From NCBI RefSeq assembly GCF_001180205.1, contig NZ_CVSU01000092.1, positions 1 through 63,205 of the forward strand: DNA of 63,205 bases. The letters run 5' to 3'. Positions 54,320 through 63,143 of the stretch are shown piece by piece (positions within the stretch are counted from its first letter, which is position 1; every line of letters begins with the position of its first letter). The position numbers and the translations under genes are program-made. The notes beneath the pieces were generated by a model. The model did not search any database and had not been told where the DNA came from. It worked only from the letters and a program-made list of their open reading frames with translations. The DNA comes from Candidatus Pelagibacter communis (GTDB lineage Bacteria > Pseudomonadota > Alphaproteobacteria > Pelagibacterales > Pelagibacteraceae).

Positions 54320-54820
54320 ATGATTGTAAATATAGCTTTATTAACTGTAACAGATACTAGGACAATTGATAACGATAAATCAGGTGCTATCCTTATAAAT
54401 AAAATTGCTGAGGCTAATCATAAATTAATTGAGAGAAAAATTTGCAAAGACAATAAAGAGGATATCGTCTCAATTTTAAAAGAGTGGACTAATCATAAAG
54501 ATATAGATGTGATTATTACAACTGGAGGCACAGGTTTAACTGGTAGAGATATAACTCCTGAGGCAATTGAAGAAATTGCAGATAAAAAAATACCTGGATT
54601 TGGTGAAGTTTTTAGAACAATTAGTTTAAAAACAGTTGGAACATCATCTATACAATCAAGAGCATGTGCAGTTTTATCAAATGGCAAATATATCTTTGCA
54701 TTACCAGGATCTTCTGGAGGAGTAACTGATGCATGGGATGGAATCTTAAAACATCAATTAGATATAAATCACAAACCTTGTAACTTTGTTGAATTATTTC
54801 CAAGACTTAAAGAAAAATAA
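54320..54820 (+). CDS. moaB: MoaB/MogA-type molybdopterin adenylyltransferase
   Basis: Activates molybdopterin by adenylation before molybdenum insertion. The 166-residue protein has TVTDTRTIDNDKSG near residue 9, the MoCF signature TTGGTGLTGRDITPEA near 74, and FALPGSSGGVTDAWD near 132. It abuts, tail to tail, the end of the moaACDE-msrPQ-DUF1244 operon, so all molybdenum genes here are clustered. moeA and mobA are not in the window. Confidence 0.92.
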   Translation: MIVNIALLTVTDTRTIDNDKSGAILINKIAEANHKLIERKICKDNKEDIVSILKEWTNHKDIDVIITTGGTGLTGRDITPEAIEEIADKKIPGFGEVFRTISLKTVGTSSIQSRACAVLSNGKYIFALPGSSGGVTDAWDGILKHQLDINHKPCNFVELFPRLKEK

Positions 54821-55066
54821 TTATTTCTGATATTTTTCTTTCCATTCAGAATAAGGCATTCCATATATATGCTCTCTGGCATCAGGATCAGATATCTCTA
54901 CTCCTTTTTTTTCCGCCTCTTCTCTATACCATCTAGATAAACAATTTCTGCAGAAACCAGCCAAATTCATTAGATCAATATTTTGAACATCTTTTCTTTC
55001 ATCTAAATGACTCATTAATCTTTCAAGAGTAGCTGATTGAATTTCTTTTTTTAAATTTTCATCCAT
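54821..55066 (-). CDS. DUF1244 family protein
   Basis: An 81-residue protein of the DUF1244 family, function unknown. The conserved core is NLAGFCRNCLSRWYREEAEKKG (residues 34-55 in outline), with a Cys-x-x-Cys pair, and DPDAREHIYGMPYSEWK-like residues after it. It is the last gene of the msrPQ operon, overlapping msrQ by 8 bases. Confidence 0.87.
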   Translation of the reverse strand: MDENLKKEIQSATLERLMSHLDERKDVQNIDLMNLAGFCRNCLSRWYREEAEKKGVEISDPDAREHIYGMPYSEWKEKYQK

Positions 55067-55643
55067 AATTTATAATCCTTTTTTTAATCTTAATTCTTAA
55101 AGCTAACAAAACAAGTATAATTATTAAATAAACCAAAGGTCTAAAAAAAATAGTTTTTGATAACCATATATAATGAAGGGATCCAAAAATCGCGATTACA
55201 TAAATTAATCTATGTAATTTTTTCCAATTATTTTTTAGTAATAAAACCATTTTCTGAGAAGATGTAATAGCCAAAGGAAGCAAAAGTAACCATGCTGCAA
55301 AACCAATGAAGATATATTTCTTTTTTACAACGTCATCTAATATAGGAGACCAACTAAATCTATAATCTAAACCCACATAAGTTAATAAATGAAGTGTTGC
55401 ATAAAAAAAAACAAAAAGACCCAATGTTCTTCTGAAACTTATCCATACAGACAATTTTGTAAATCTTTTGAGTGGACTCATTAATAATGTTAGGCAAATA
55501 AATATTAAAGTCCACTCACCCGTAAAATGGGTTATTTCTTTTACTGGTTCAGGGCCAAGATTATTTAAAAAAATTTTATATAAAATTATTAAAAATGGAA
55601 TTGAACATAAAATAAATACACCTGGTTTTAAATATTTTTTCAT
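55059..55643 (-). CDS. msrQ: heme-binding membrane subunit of the MsrPQ methionine sulfoxide reductase
   Basis: Passes electrons from the respiratory chain or flavin to periplasmic MsrP. The 194-residue protein has about six hydrophobic helices; His in ITHFTGEW near residue 40, FRRTLGLFVFFYATLHLLTY near 90 and NNWKKLHRLIYVIAIFGSLHYIW near 140 give the heme-ligand His pattern of the YedZ family. Starts on the last base of msrP, as expected for this pair. Confidence 0.92.
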   Translation of the reverse strand: MKKYLKPGVFILCSIPFLIILYKIFLNNLGPEPVKEITHFTGEWTLIFICLTLLMSPLKRFTKLSVWISFRRTLGLFVFFYATLHLLTYVGLDYRFSWSPILDDVVKKKYIFIGFAAWLLLLPLAITSSQKMVLLLKNNWKKLHRLIYVIAIFGSLHYIWLSKTIFFRPLVYLIIILVLLALRIKIKKRIINYG

Positions 55644-56548
55644 TAAAAATATTTTTTAAGATCCATACCAGTGTATAGGCTTGCAACTTCATCTCCATAG
55701 CCATTGAACATTAGTGTTTTTACTCTTGGCGCCCAAACTCCCTCGCCAATTATTCTTTCAGTTGCTTGTGACCATCTAGGATGATCTACATTTGGATTGA
55801 CATTCGAATAAAATCCATATTCTCTAGGTGATGCCCACATCCATGACGAAGTAGGCATATTTTCTACAAATTTAATTTTTACAATCGCTTTTGCACTTTT
55901 AAAACCATACTTCCAAGGAATAAAAATTCTAAATGGCGCTCCGTTTTGATTTGGAAGTTTTTTGCCATATAAACCTGTAACTACAGTAGTTAAAGGATGC
56001 ATTGCCTCATCAATTCTTAAACCTTCATTGTATGGCCAGTTTAAAACAGGGTATCTTTGACCCTTCATTTGTGCAGGATCATATACACTTTCAAATTCAA
56101 CGAATTTTGCTTTATTAGTTGGATTAACTTTTGATAGCAATTCACTCAAAGAAAAACCCATCCATGGAATTACCATTGACCATCCCTCTACACATCTTAA
56201 TCTGTAAATTCTTTCCTCAGATACAAACATTTCAGAAATTTCTTCCATAGATAGTTTAATTGGTTTTTCAACCTCACCTTCGATACTAATTTCCCATGGT
56301 GTAGTTTTAAATATTTTTGAGTTTCTATATGGATCACTTTTTGATGTGCCAAACTCATAGTAATTATTATATGTGGTTATATCTTTATAACTTGTTAATT
56401 TATATCTATCATTTGCAAAAGATTTATTTGCAAATGGTATAGTTGAGATTGCAAGAGAACTTGCTCCTAATCCAATAGATTTAATAAACGATCTTCTATT
56501 TTTATAAATTTTTTCTGGTGTTATTTCTGAGTATTTAAATCTTTTCAT
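55643..56548 (-). CDS. msrP: protein-methionine-sulfoxide reductase catalytic subunit
   Basis: Periplasmic molybdenum enzyme of the sulfite oxidase family (YedY) that reduces methionine sulfoxide in envelope proteins. The 301-residue protein has a Tat signal (Arg18-Arg19 in NRRSFIKS, then a hydrophobic stretch to Ala45) and the molybdenum ligand Cys119 in RLRCVEGWSMVIPW; FRIFIPWKYGFKSAK near 207 is also typical. It follows moaE with a 14-base overlap and precedes msrQ, so enzyme and cofactor genes share one transcript. The YedY cofactor is mononucleotide-free Mo-MPT, which does not need mobA. Confidence 0.95.
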   Translation of the reverse strand: MKRFKYSEITPEKIYKNRRSFIKSIGLGASSLAISTIPFANKSFANDRYKLTSYKDITTYNNYYEFGTSKSDPYRNSKIFKTTPWEISIEGEVEKPIKLSMEEISEMFVSEERIYRLRCVEGWSMVIPWMGFSLSELLSKVNPTNKAKFVEFESVYDPAQMKGQRYPVLNWPYNEGLRIDEAMHPLTTVVTGLYGKKLPNQNGAPFRIFIPWKYGFKSAKAIVKIKFVENMPTSSWMWASPREYGFYSNVNPNVDHPRWSQATERIIGEGVWAPRVKTLMFNGYGDEVASLYTGMDLKKYF

Positions 56549-56987
56549 GAACTAGAGGGTTACCTTTTAACCAATCGCTCTGATTGTCTGTGTAATGTTC
56601 TTTTTTCCATATAGGAGATCTTTTTTTAATTTCTTCTATAATATATCTAGACAAAACATATGCTTGATCTCTGTGTTTGCATGCAACAGCAATTATAATA
56701 CTTATTTCTCCAAGATTTAAATAGCCTTTAGCATGTTCTATAAAAACAGATTTATCCTCAATATTAAGTTTTTTATCTGCCTCTTCATATATTTCCTCAA
56801 AACTTTTTATCACGAGCTCATCATGACTGTCGTAGGTAATACCAATTACACTTTTGTTATTATTATGATTTCTTACTGTACCAGTAAAAAATATTGATGC
56901 CCCAAATTCAACAGAAGATATAAATCTTTCTGCATCCTTTATTGAGAGTTTTTTATCTTTATTATCTACAATCTTTGTATAAAGCAT
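56535..56987 (-). CDS. moaE: molybdopterin synthase catalytic subunit
   Basis: Large subunit of molybdopterin synthase, adding dithiolene sulfur from MoaD. The 150-residue protein has GASIFFTGTVRNHNNNKSV near residue 30, HAKGYLNLGEISIIIAVACKHRDQAY near 85-110, and the catalytic-Lys segment RSPIWKKEHYTDNQSDW near 123. It starts on the last base of moaD. Confidence 0.93.
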   Translation of the reverse strand: MLYTKIVDNKDKKLSIKDAERFISSVEFGASIFFTGTVRNHNNNKSVIGITYDSHDELVIKSFEEIYEEADKKLNIEDKSVFIEHAKGYLNLGEISIIIAVACKHRDQAYVLSRYIIEEIKKRSPIWKKEHYTDNQSDWLKGNPLVHEKI

Positions 56988-57256
56988 TAACCTCCTCCTA
57001 TAGGAGGTATGATACCGATTTTTTCGTTATTTGTTATTTTATAATTGTCGCTAACAATATTATTTTTCTCTGTACAAAATGCTGAAGAATTGACAATTTT
57101 TTTATAGTTTTCATTTCCATTAAATTTTTCATCTAAATATTGAATTATTTTTTTTCGAATGTCCTTTACTGTTGATTTTTGATCTAAATCAAATTCTAAC
57201 AAATTTTGTTCACTGAAATCTCTTGCAGCACCAAATAACTCAATTTTCACTTTCAT
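56987..57256 (-). CDS. moaD: molybdopterin synthase sulfur carrier subunit
   Basis: Ubiquitin-like small subunit of 89 residues; the terminal Gly-Gly (IIPPIGGG) becomes a thiocarboxylate that donates sulfur to the pterin. KVKIELFGAARDFSEQNL at the start and KIGIIPPIGGG at the end support the call. Seven bases after moaC. Confidence 0.9.
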   Translation of the reverse strand: MKVKIELFGAARDFSEQNLLEFDLDQKSTVKDIRKKIIQYLDEKFNGNENYKKIVNSSAFCTEKNNIVSDNYKITNNEKIGIIPPIGGG

Positions 57257-57263
57257 TATATTT

Positions 57264-57809
57264 TTAAAATAAATCTTTTAAAAAAATTGGTAGACCATCA
57301 GGATTTTTCCACAACCCATTTTTTCCACCTTCTTTGATTAATAATTTTACATTATCTATCTTGAGGTGTGGATTAATTATTTTACTTAAATCATAGATTG
57401 TAATTAGAGCAGCATTAACACCCATGATAGCTTCCATTTCAACCCCGGTTTTTGCATAGGTTGAAACTACACAATAAACTTCTAGAGATTTGTCTTCTTC
57501 ATTCATGATAATTTTTGTTGCGGTGTGATCAATTGTTAAAGGATGGCAAAGTGGTATTAATTCACTTGTTTTTTTTACTCCTAAAACCGCAGACACTTCC
57601 GCCAAGGTTATTGGATCACCTTTTGGCATTTCTTTATTTTTTATTAGCTCAAAAACTTCATCACCAACATAAATTTTTCCAGAAGCTAAAGCTCTTCTAA
57701 ATGTTTCTTTTTTTTCTGAAACATCAATCATTTTAAAAGAATTTTTTTTGAAAATTTCCTTTGCCCAATCTTTTAAATCATTATCACTAACAATTTTTAA
57801 ATTCTTCAT
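57264..57809 (-). CDS. moaC: cyclic pyranopterin monophosphate synthase
   Basis: Turns the MoaA product into cyclic pyranopterin monophosphate. The 181-residue protein carries about 22 residues before the usual start of homology (FKMIDVSEKKETFRRALASGKI), then KGDPITLAEVSAVLGVKKTSELIPLCHPL near 85-112 and STYAKTGVEMEAIMG near 140 with the catalytic Lys. It lies one base after moaA. The ATG at 57729 (Met at residue 27) is an alternative start. Confidence 0.93.
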   Translation of the reverse strand: MKNLKIVSDNDLKDWAKEIFKKNSFKMIDVSEKKETFRRALASGKIYVGDEVFELIKNKEMPKGDPITLAEVSAVLGVKKTSELIPLCHPLTIDHTATKIIMNEEDKSLEVYCVVSTYAKTGVEMEAIMGVNAALITIYDLSKIINPHLKIDNVKLLIKEGGKNGLWKNPDGLPIFLKDLF

Positions 57810-57810
57810 A

Positions 57811-58821
57811 TTATCCGCCAGTAGTTGATAAATTTTTAGTTAAACCAGTTTCACCAAGTTCTAAGTAGTGAGATTCTTTTTTAAATTTCATTTGTCCCAT
57901 TATAAGATCTTGCAATTCTTCTATTTGATCATCTTTTTGTAATAGATGTCTTATACTTATTCCAGTATTGCCAAATAGACACAATCTTAAATCTCCTCTT
58001 GAAGTAATTCTTAATCGATTACAGCTTCTACAAAAATCTTTAGAGTAGGGTGCTATAATTCCAAATTTTCCTTTGTATTCCGGATTGATATAATTTAGTG
58101 ACGGTCCCGCATCCCTACCTAGAGTTTGGTAAATCCAATTATTTTTATTTAGGTAATCTTTGAAGATTTTTGAAGATACATGGTATTTTTTAAAATAATT
58201 CAAGTTATCACTTGTTTGCATTAATTCTATATATCTAAAACTAACTTTGTTCTCTTTTATAAACTTTGCCCAAGACTCAAAATCTTTGTTTGAAGCATTT
58301 ATTCCATTTAAAAGAACTGCATTAATTTTAATATTTCCAAAATTTAAATCTTGTAGGATATTAATCCCTTTTAAAATCTCTGGTAATCGATCATGACCTG
58401 TAACATTTTTAAATGTATTTCGATCCAAACTATCAATACTAATATTAATGCCATTTAAGCCACTATCCACTAACATCTTTGCTTTTTTATCTAAATGATA
58501 ACCGTTTGTGGTAATTACAACTTTTTTTATTTCAGCTTCATTCTTTAAGATCTTGATTATTTCAAAAAAATCCTTTCTTACTGTTGGTTCTCCTCCAGTA
58601 AGTCTTATTTTATTTACACCTAATTTTGAAAAAACTTTTGCAAGACGTTTTATTTCATCAAGATGAAGAAATTTTCTATTGTCACTCTTATCAATTTGAT
58701 AGCCATTAGGTAAACAATATCCACATTTAAAGTTACATACATCAGTAATTGAAAGCCTTATATATGGAAAAGTTCTACCAAAACTATCTCTTAAAATTTT
58801 CATTTTAGTTAAAGATATCAT
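57811..58821 (-). CDS. moaA: GTP 3',8-cyclase
   Basis: Radical-SAM enzyme starting molybdenum cofactor synthesis from GTP. The 336-residue protein has the SAM-cluster motif CNFKCGYC (Cys29, Cys33, Cys36), IRLTGGEPTVRKDF near 76, the second cluster cysteines in FCRSCNRLR near 265 with a third in LCLFGNTG, and the C-terminal GG needed for activity. First gene of moaA-moaC-moaD-moaE-msrP-msrQ-DUF1244. Confidence 0.95.
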   Translation of the reverse strand: MISLTKMKILRDSFGRTFPYIRLSITDVCNFKCGYCLPNGYQIDKSDNRKFLHLDEIKRLAKVFSKLGVNKIRLTGGEPTVRKDFFEIIKILKNEAEIKKVVITTNGYHLDKKAKMLVDSGLNGINISIDSLDRNTFKNVTGHDRLPEILKGINILQDLNFGNIKINAVLLNGINASNKDFESWAKFIKENKVSFRYIELMQTSDNLNYFKKYHVSSKIFKDYLNKNNWIYQTLGRDAGPSLNYINPEYKGKFGIIAPYSKDFCRSCNRLRITSRGDLRLCLFGNTGISIRHLLQKDDQIEELQDLIMGQMKFKKESHYLELGETGLTKNLSTTGG

Positions 58822-58895
58822 AATTAATAAAATTAATCATGATTGAATTAACTTAAAAATTATGAATAAATACTTAAAAACAATATTAACTCAAG

Positions 58896-59972
58896 ATGGC
58901 AGAGATAAATATTTCGAATATAAATAAATCTTTTGGGTCTACACATGTAATCAAAGATGTATCTCTAGAAATAAAAAGCGAATCTTTCACTGTATTTGTT
59001 GGGCCAAGTGGTTGTGGTAAGTCAACGATGCTAAGAATGATTGCTGGTTTAGAAGAGGTTAACTCAGGAACAATTTCAATTGATGGACAAGTTATTAATG
59101 ATCTTCCACCATCAGAAAGAAATATAGCAATGGTCTTTCAATCATATGCTTTGTATCCACACATGACAGTGTTCGATAACATGGCTTTTGGTTTAGAAAT
59201 TGAAAAAAAATCTAAAGAGGAAATTACAGAGAGAGTTATGGAGGCTGCTAAAATTCTTCAAATTGAGGAATACTTGGAGAGAAAACCAAAACAATTATCA
59301 GGAGGACAAAGACAAAGAGTTGCAATTGGTAGAGCAATTACAAGAAAGCCAAAAGTATTTTTATTTGATGAACCTTTATCTAATTTAGATGCAGCTTTAA
59401 GAGTTCAGATGAGAGTAGAGCTTGCTAAATTACATGATCAATTAAATGCAACGATGATTTATGTTACTCACGATCAAACTGAAGCAATGACACTTGCAGA
59501 TGACATAGTTGTATTAGATCATGGAATAGTATCTCAAAAAGGATCACCTTTAAAATTATACAATGAACCAGAAAATTTATTTGTTGGTGGTTTTATTGGT
59601 TCACCAAAGATGAACTTTATCAATTCTAAAGTTATAAGCTCTAATAGCTCTGGAACCGAAGTTGAAATTTCAGGACAAGGAAAAATTATTGTTCCAAAAA
59701 CTTCAGATAAAGTTTCACCTGGCGATAGTGTAAAGATTGGTATCAGACCTGAACACATATTAATTAATACTGGTGAAAAATGCTGGAATAGCAAGGTGTT
59801 CGTAATTGAAAAATTGGGTTCATCTACATTTCTATATTTAGAGAAAGATGGAGAACCATTAGTTGTTCAAACAGATGGTGAGAATTCAGCTAATATTGGA
59901 GACAATTTAAGCTTAAGTTTTGATTTAAATAAATGTCATTTATTTGACGAAAATAATTTAGCTTTTAAATAA
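58896..59972 (+). CDS. sugar ABC transporter ATPase (MsmK/UgpC/MalK type)
   Basis: Energises carbohydrate import. The 358-residue protein has Walker A GPSGCGKSTMLR near residue 37, LSGGQRQRVAIGRA near 134, Walker B VFLFDEPLSNLDA near 154, THDQTEA near 190 and a C-terminal TOBE/MOP regulatory domain (about 235-355). It sits divergent from moaA and tail to tail with the GH1 gene, 39 bases away; with the MalG-type permease in the opposite operon it probably forms one importer. Substrate unknown; beta- or alpha-glycosides fit the neighbours. Confidence 0.9.
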   Translation: MAEINISNINKSFGSTHVIKDVSLEIKSESFTVFVGPSGCGKSTMLRMIAGLEEVNSGTISIDGQVINDLPPSERNIAMVFQSYALYPHMTVFDNMAFGLEIEKKSKEEITERVMEAAKILQIEEYLERKPKQLSGGQRQRVAIGRAITRKPKVFLFDEPLSNLDAALRVQMRVELAKLHDQLNATMIYVTHDQTEAMTLADDIVVLDHGIVSQKGSPLKLYNEPENLFVGGFIGSPKMNFINSKVISSNSSGTEVEISGQGKIIVPKTSDKVSPGDSVKIGIRPEHILINTGEKCWNSKVFVIEKLGSSTFLYLEKDGEPLVVQTDGENSANIGDNLSLSFDLNKCHLFDENNLAFK

Positions 59973-60011
59973 TTTATCTTTTTAAGTAAGTTTTTATTTA
60001 GATTTAATAAA

Positions 60012-61373
60012 TTAAAAATCAAAAGGAATTGAATTTTGTTCTACAAGCTTTTTGAAAAAATAGTACGATTTTTTAGGTGTTCTTTTTAAAGTTTTAAAAT
60101 CAACATGCACTATTCCAAATCTCTTTTCAAATCCTAACGCCCATTCAAAATTATCCATGAATGTCCATGCAAAGTAGCTTTTAACTTTAGCTCCATCATC
60201 AATAGATTTTTTTACAGCACTTAAATATTTTTTAAAATAATCAATACGATCGGTGTCGTTTATTTCTCCATTTTTTTCTATTAAATCTGGATATGCCGCA
60301 CCATTTTCAGTTAGATAAATATTTGGATTACCATAATTATTTTTTAAATCCATAATTTGATCATAATAAGCATCTGGAACAATTTCCCATCCCATAAGAG
60401 TTAACTTTGCATCTTTGCCATCAAGACCAAAAGGCAATTCATCATTGAATGCTCCTCTTGCTTTAAGTAAACTTTTATTATCAGCTTTAATTCTAATATG
60501 TTGATAATGATTTAATCCAATAAAATCGTTTTTTTGAAAAATATTTTTCATATCATCTTGTTGAATATGTTTTGAGACATCATCAATTAGTAATTCAGGA
60601 TATCTTCCAAGATACATAGGGTCGGCAAATGATCTATTCCAATAAGTATCGAATAATTTAGTGGCATGAAGATCTTCACTTGATTTTGTGGCAGGAATAC
60701 ATGGCGCCATATTTAAAGTGCAGCCAATTTTTATATTATTATTTAAAGATTTCATTGCTTGAAAAGCTTTGCCATGTGCAACATTAACATTATGTATTGA
60801 TGCAAAGTATTTTTCTAAATCTTTGTATCCTGGAGCCATGTAACCATCTACATATCCATGAATAGTAAAAACTTGTGGTTCATTAAATGTGATAAAATGA
60901 TTACATCTATCTCCAAAATTTTTAACAATAGCCTCTGAATAATCTGAAAATATATTTGTTATGTCTCTATTTGCCCAACCCCCTTTATCTTGCAGTGATT
61001 GAGGAAGGTCCCAATGATATAAAGTTATGAAAGGCTCAATATTTTTTTCTAAACACTTGTCTATCAACCTTGAATAAAAATCTACTCCTTTAGGGTTTAT
61101 TTTACCTATCCCTTCAGGGATAATCCTGGTCCACGCTAAAGAAAATCTATATGAATTTAAATTTATATTAGCCATCAGCTCAATATCTTCTTCGTACCTA
61201 TGATAATGGTCTACAGCAGTATCTCCGTTTTCATTATTTTTAACTTTTCCAGGTGTATGTGTAAAAGTATCCCAAATACTTTTACTTTTTCCATCTTTAT
61301 CTGTAGCACCCTCTATTTGGTAACTTGCTGTAGCCGTTCCCCAAAAAAAATCATTAGGAAATTTATTTTTCAT
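60012..61373 (-). CDS. family GH1 beta-glucosidase
   Basis: Glycoside hydrolase of 453 residues. It begins PNDFFWGTATASYQIEG, has the acid/base Glu in TFNEPQVF near residue 167 and the nucleophile Glu in YLTENGAAY near 352, and ends with FAWTFMDNFEWALGF near 408, all GH1 signatures. No signal peptide, so it acts in the cytoplasm on imported glycosides. It follows the GH4 gene by one base and is the last gene of that operon. Confidence 0.93.
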   Translation of the reverse strand: MKNKFPNDFFWGTATASYQIEGATDKDGKSKSIWDTFTHTPGKVKNNENGDTAVDHYHRYEEDIELMANINLNSYRFSLAWTRIIPEGIGKINPKGVDFYSRLIDKCLEKNIEPFITLYHWDLPQSLQDKGGWANRDITNIFSDYSEAIVKNFGDRCNHFITFNEPQVFTIHGYVDGYMAPGYKDLEKYFASIHNVNVAHGKAFQAMKSLNNNIKIGCTLNMAPCIPATKSSEDLHATKLFDTYWNRSFADPMYLGRYPELLIDDVSKHIQQDDMKNIFQKNDFIGLNHYQHIRIKADNKSLLKARGAFNDELPFGLDGKDAKLTLMGWEIVPDAYYDQIMDLKNNYGNPNIYLTENGAAYPDLIEKNGEINDTDRIDYFKKYLSAVKKSIDDGAKVKSYFAWTFMDNFEWALGFEKRFGIVHVDFKTLKRTPKKSYYFFKKLVEQNSIPFDF

Positions 61374-61374
61374 G

Positions 61375-62703
61375 TTAGTTAAATTCTGGTATCCAATTTT
61401 TATGAGCTTTTAATAACTCATCTACCATAGAACTAATTTGATCTAAACTTAATAAAGAAGAAGTAAGTGGATCTAACATAGCCGCATGATAAATGGTCTC
61501 TTTTTTTTTTGTTCTTAAAGCTTCAACAGTTAATTGTTGAACATTTATATTAGTTTTCATTAGGTTTGCTAAATGCATAGGTAAATCCCCAACTTTTTGA
61601 GGGTTAATTCCCTCATTATTTATTTTACATGGTACTTCAACACAACAATCATCTGGTAAATTAGAAATTAACTTGTTATTCAAAACATTTCCATTAACTG
61701 TGTCTTCTTTTCCGTCAACAATTGATACAATTATCCGTGAAGCATACTCTAAAGATTTCTCACAAACAAATTTTTCTCTATCTAATAAATTTTGCTCTTG
61801 TTGATCCCACTCTTTAATTTGTTTTTTGCACCTTCGAATATATTCATTAATTGGAATATTGAATTCACTTAATAAGTCCTCTCTGTTATTTTTAATAAAC
61901 CAAGGAGTATATTCTGCAAAGTGTTCGGATGACTCAGTAACAAAATATCCAAATTTTTCTAAAACTTTATATCTAACTTCGTTCGTGCATCCATCCCAAT
62001 TGGTACCAAATGTTTTTTCTTTTCCAGCTTTAAAAATTTTAGGATAAAGATTTTCTTTTTTTCCATCAGGATTAATTTTTTCAAACTTAGTATAAAAAGA
62101 CATATGATTGATACCTGAACATTCATAACTAATGTTTTTTATATCCTCGCCAATATCTTTTGCTAAATCTTCAGCAGTTCCTTGTACAGAATGACAAAGT
62201 CCAACATATTTAAGCTCAGGTGCAAATTTAGACAATGCTAAACAATTAATTGCCATAGGATTAACATACTGCAACATAGTTGCGCTTGGACAAACTTCAT
62301 TCATATTTTTTGCAACTGACAATAAAGCGGGGACAGTTCTCAATCCTCTCATGATTCCACCTATTCCTAAAGTGTCACCAATAGTTTGTTTTAGTCCATA
62401 CTTTGCTGGAATTTCAAAATCAATAACTGTAGAGGGCTCATAACCTCCTATTTGAAACATTAATATTACAAAGTCAGCTCCACTAAGTGCTTTTTTTTGA
62501 TTTTTTTCGATTATAATCTTTGGATTTGCACCTATTGATTTTGAAACTTTTTCTGCAACCAAATTTGAGGTTTTTAATCTTCTATCATCAATATCTTGCA
62601 AAACTATTTCACAGTTACTGAAATTTTTTTCAAGCAGAATATCTGTAAGTATATTTTTCATAAATACAGTGCTTCCTGCTCCAATAAAAGTAACTTTAAT
62701 CAT
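61375..62703 (-). CDS. family GH4 alpha-glucosidase/alpha-galactosidase
   Basis: NAD- and metal-dependent glycosidase of about 443 residues. The NAD fold KVTFIGAGSTVFMKN opens the protein; GLCHSVQGTAEDL near 175 supplies the metal-binding Cys and His, and QYVNPMAINCLAL near 145 is also typical of the MelA group. A longer reading frame starts at 62724, but ATG 62703 places the nucleotide fold at residue 3 and lies one base after the permease stop. Exact substrate (glucoside, galactoside or galacturonide) cannot be told. Confidence 0.92.
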   Translation of the reverse strand: MIKVTFIGAGSTVFMKNILTDILLEKNFSNCEIVLQDIDDRRLKTSNLVAEKVSKSIGANPKIIIEKNQKKALSGADFVILMFQIGGYEPSTVIDFEIPAKYGLKQTIGDTLGIGGIMRGLRTVPALLSVAKNMNEVCPSATMLQYVNPMAINCLALSKFAPELKYVGLCHSVQGTAEDLAKDIGEDIKNISYECSGINHMSFYTKFEKINPDGKKENLYPKIFKAGKEKTFGTNWDGCTNEVRYKVLEKFGYFVTESSEHFAEYTPWFIKNNREDLLSEFNIPINEYIRRCKKQIKEWDQQEQNLLDREKFVCEKSLEYASRIIVSIVDGKEDTVNGNVLNNKLISNLPDDCCVEVPCKINNEGINPQKVGDLPMHLANLMKTNINVQQLTVEALRTKKKETIYHAAMLDPLTSSLLSLDQISSMVDELLKAHKNWIPEFN

Positions 62704-62704
62704 A

Positions 62705-63143
62705 CTAACCTTTAGTTGCTCCAAGAGTTAATCCAGCAATAAAATGTTTTTGCATTAAAAAAAACATAATAACAGGAGGTATCGCAGCAACAATAGATCC
62801 AGTTGATAGCAAGTGATAAGCTGTAATCCATTGACCATTTAATGATTTTAGTCCAGCAGTAATTGGCATTGCATGATCACCTTGTATTAAGACGGTAGCC
62901 CAAAAATAATCGTTCCATATAAATGTAAAAATTAAAACACACAGTGCTGCTATAGCTGGTCTAGTCAAAGGTAATATTATCTTCCAAAATATTCTAAATT
63001 CAGATGCTCCATCCATTCTCGCAGCCTCGATAAGTTCTTGAGGTAACGCTTTAATAAAATTTCTCATAAAAAGTGTGCAAAAACCTGTTTGAAAAGCTAC
63101 ATGAAATAAAACCAATCCTGTAATAGTGTTGTAGAGACCAATC
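62705..63143 (-). CDS. carbohydrate ABC transporter permease (MalG type), C-terminal part
   Basis: Inner-membrane subunit of a sugar importer; about 146 residues remain, roughly the C-terminal half. The ATPase-contact loop ELIEAARMDGASEFRIFWKIILP is intact, and FIWNDYFWATVLI and a final transmembrane stretch with GLTLGATKG follow. Coding frame is readable up to about 63143 (KIGLYNTITGL), where the inverted YbaK copy begins, so the 5' part is missing through the chimera, not by mutation. First visible gene of permease-GH4-GH1. Confidence 0.88.
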
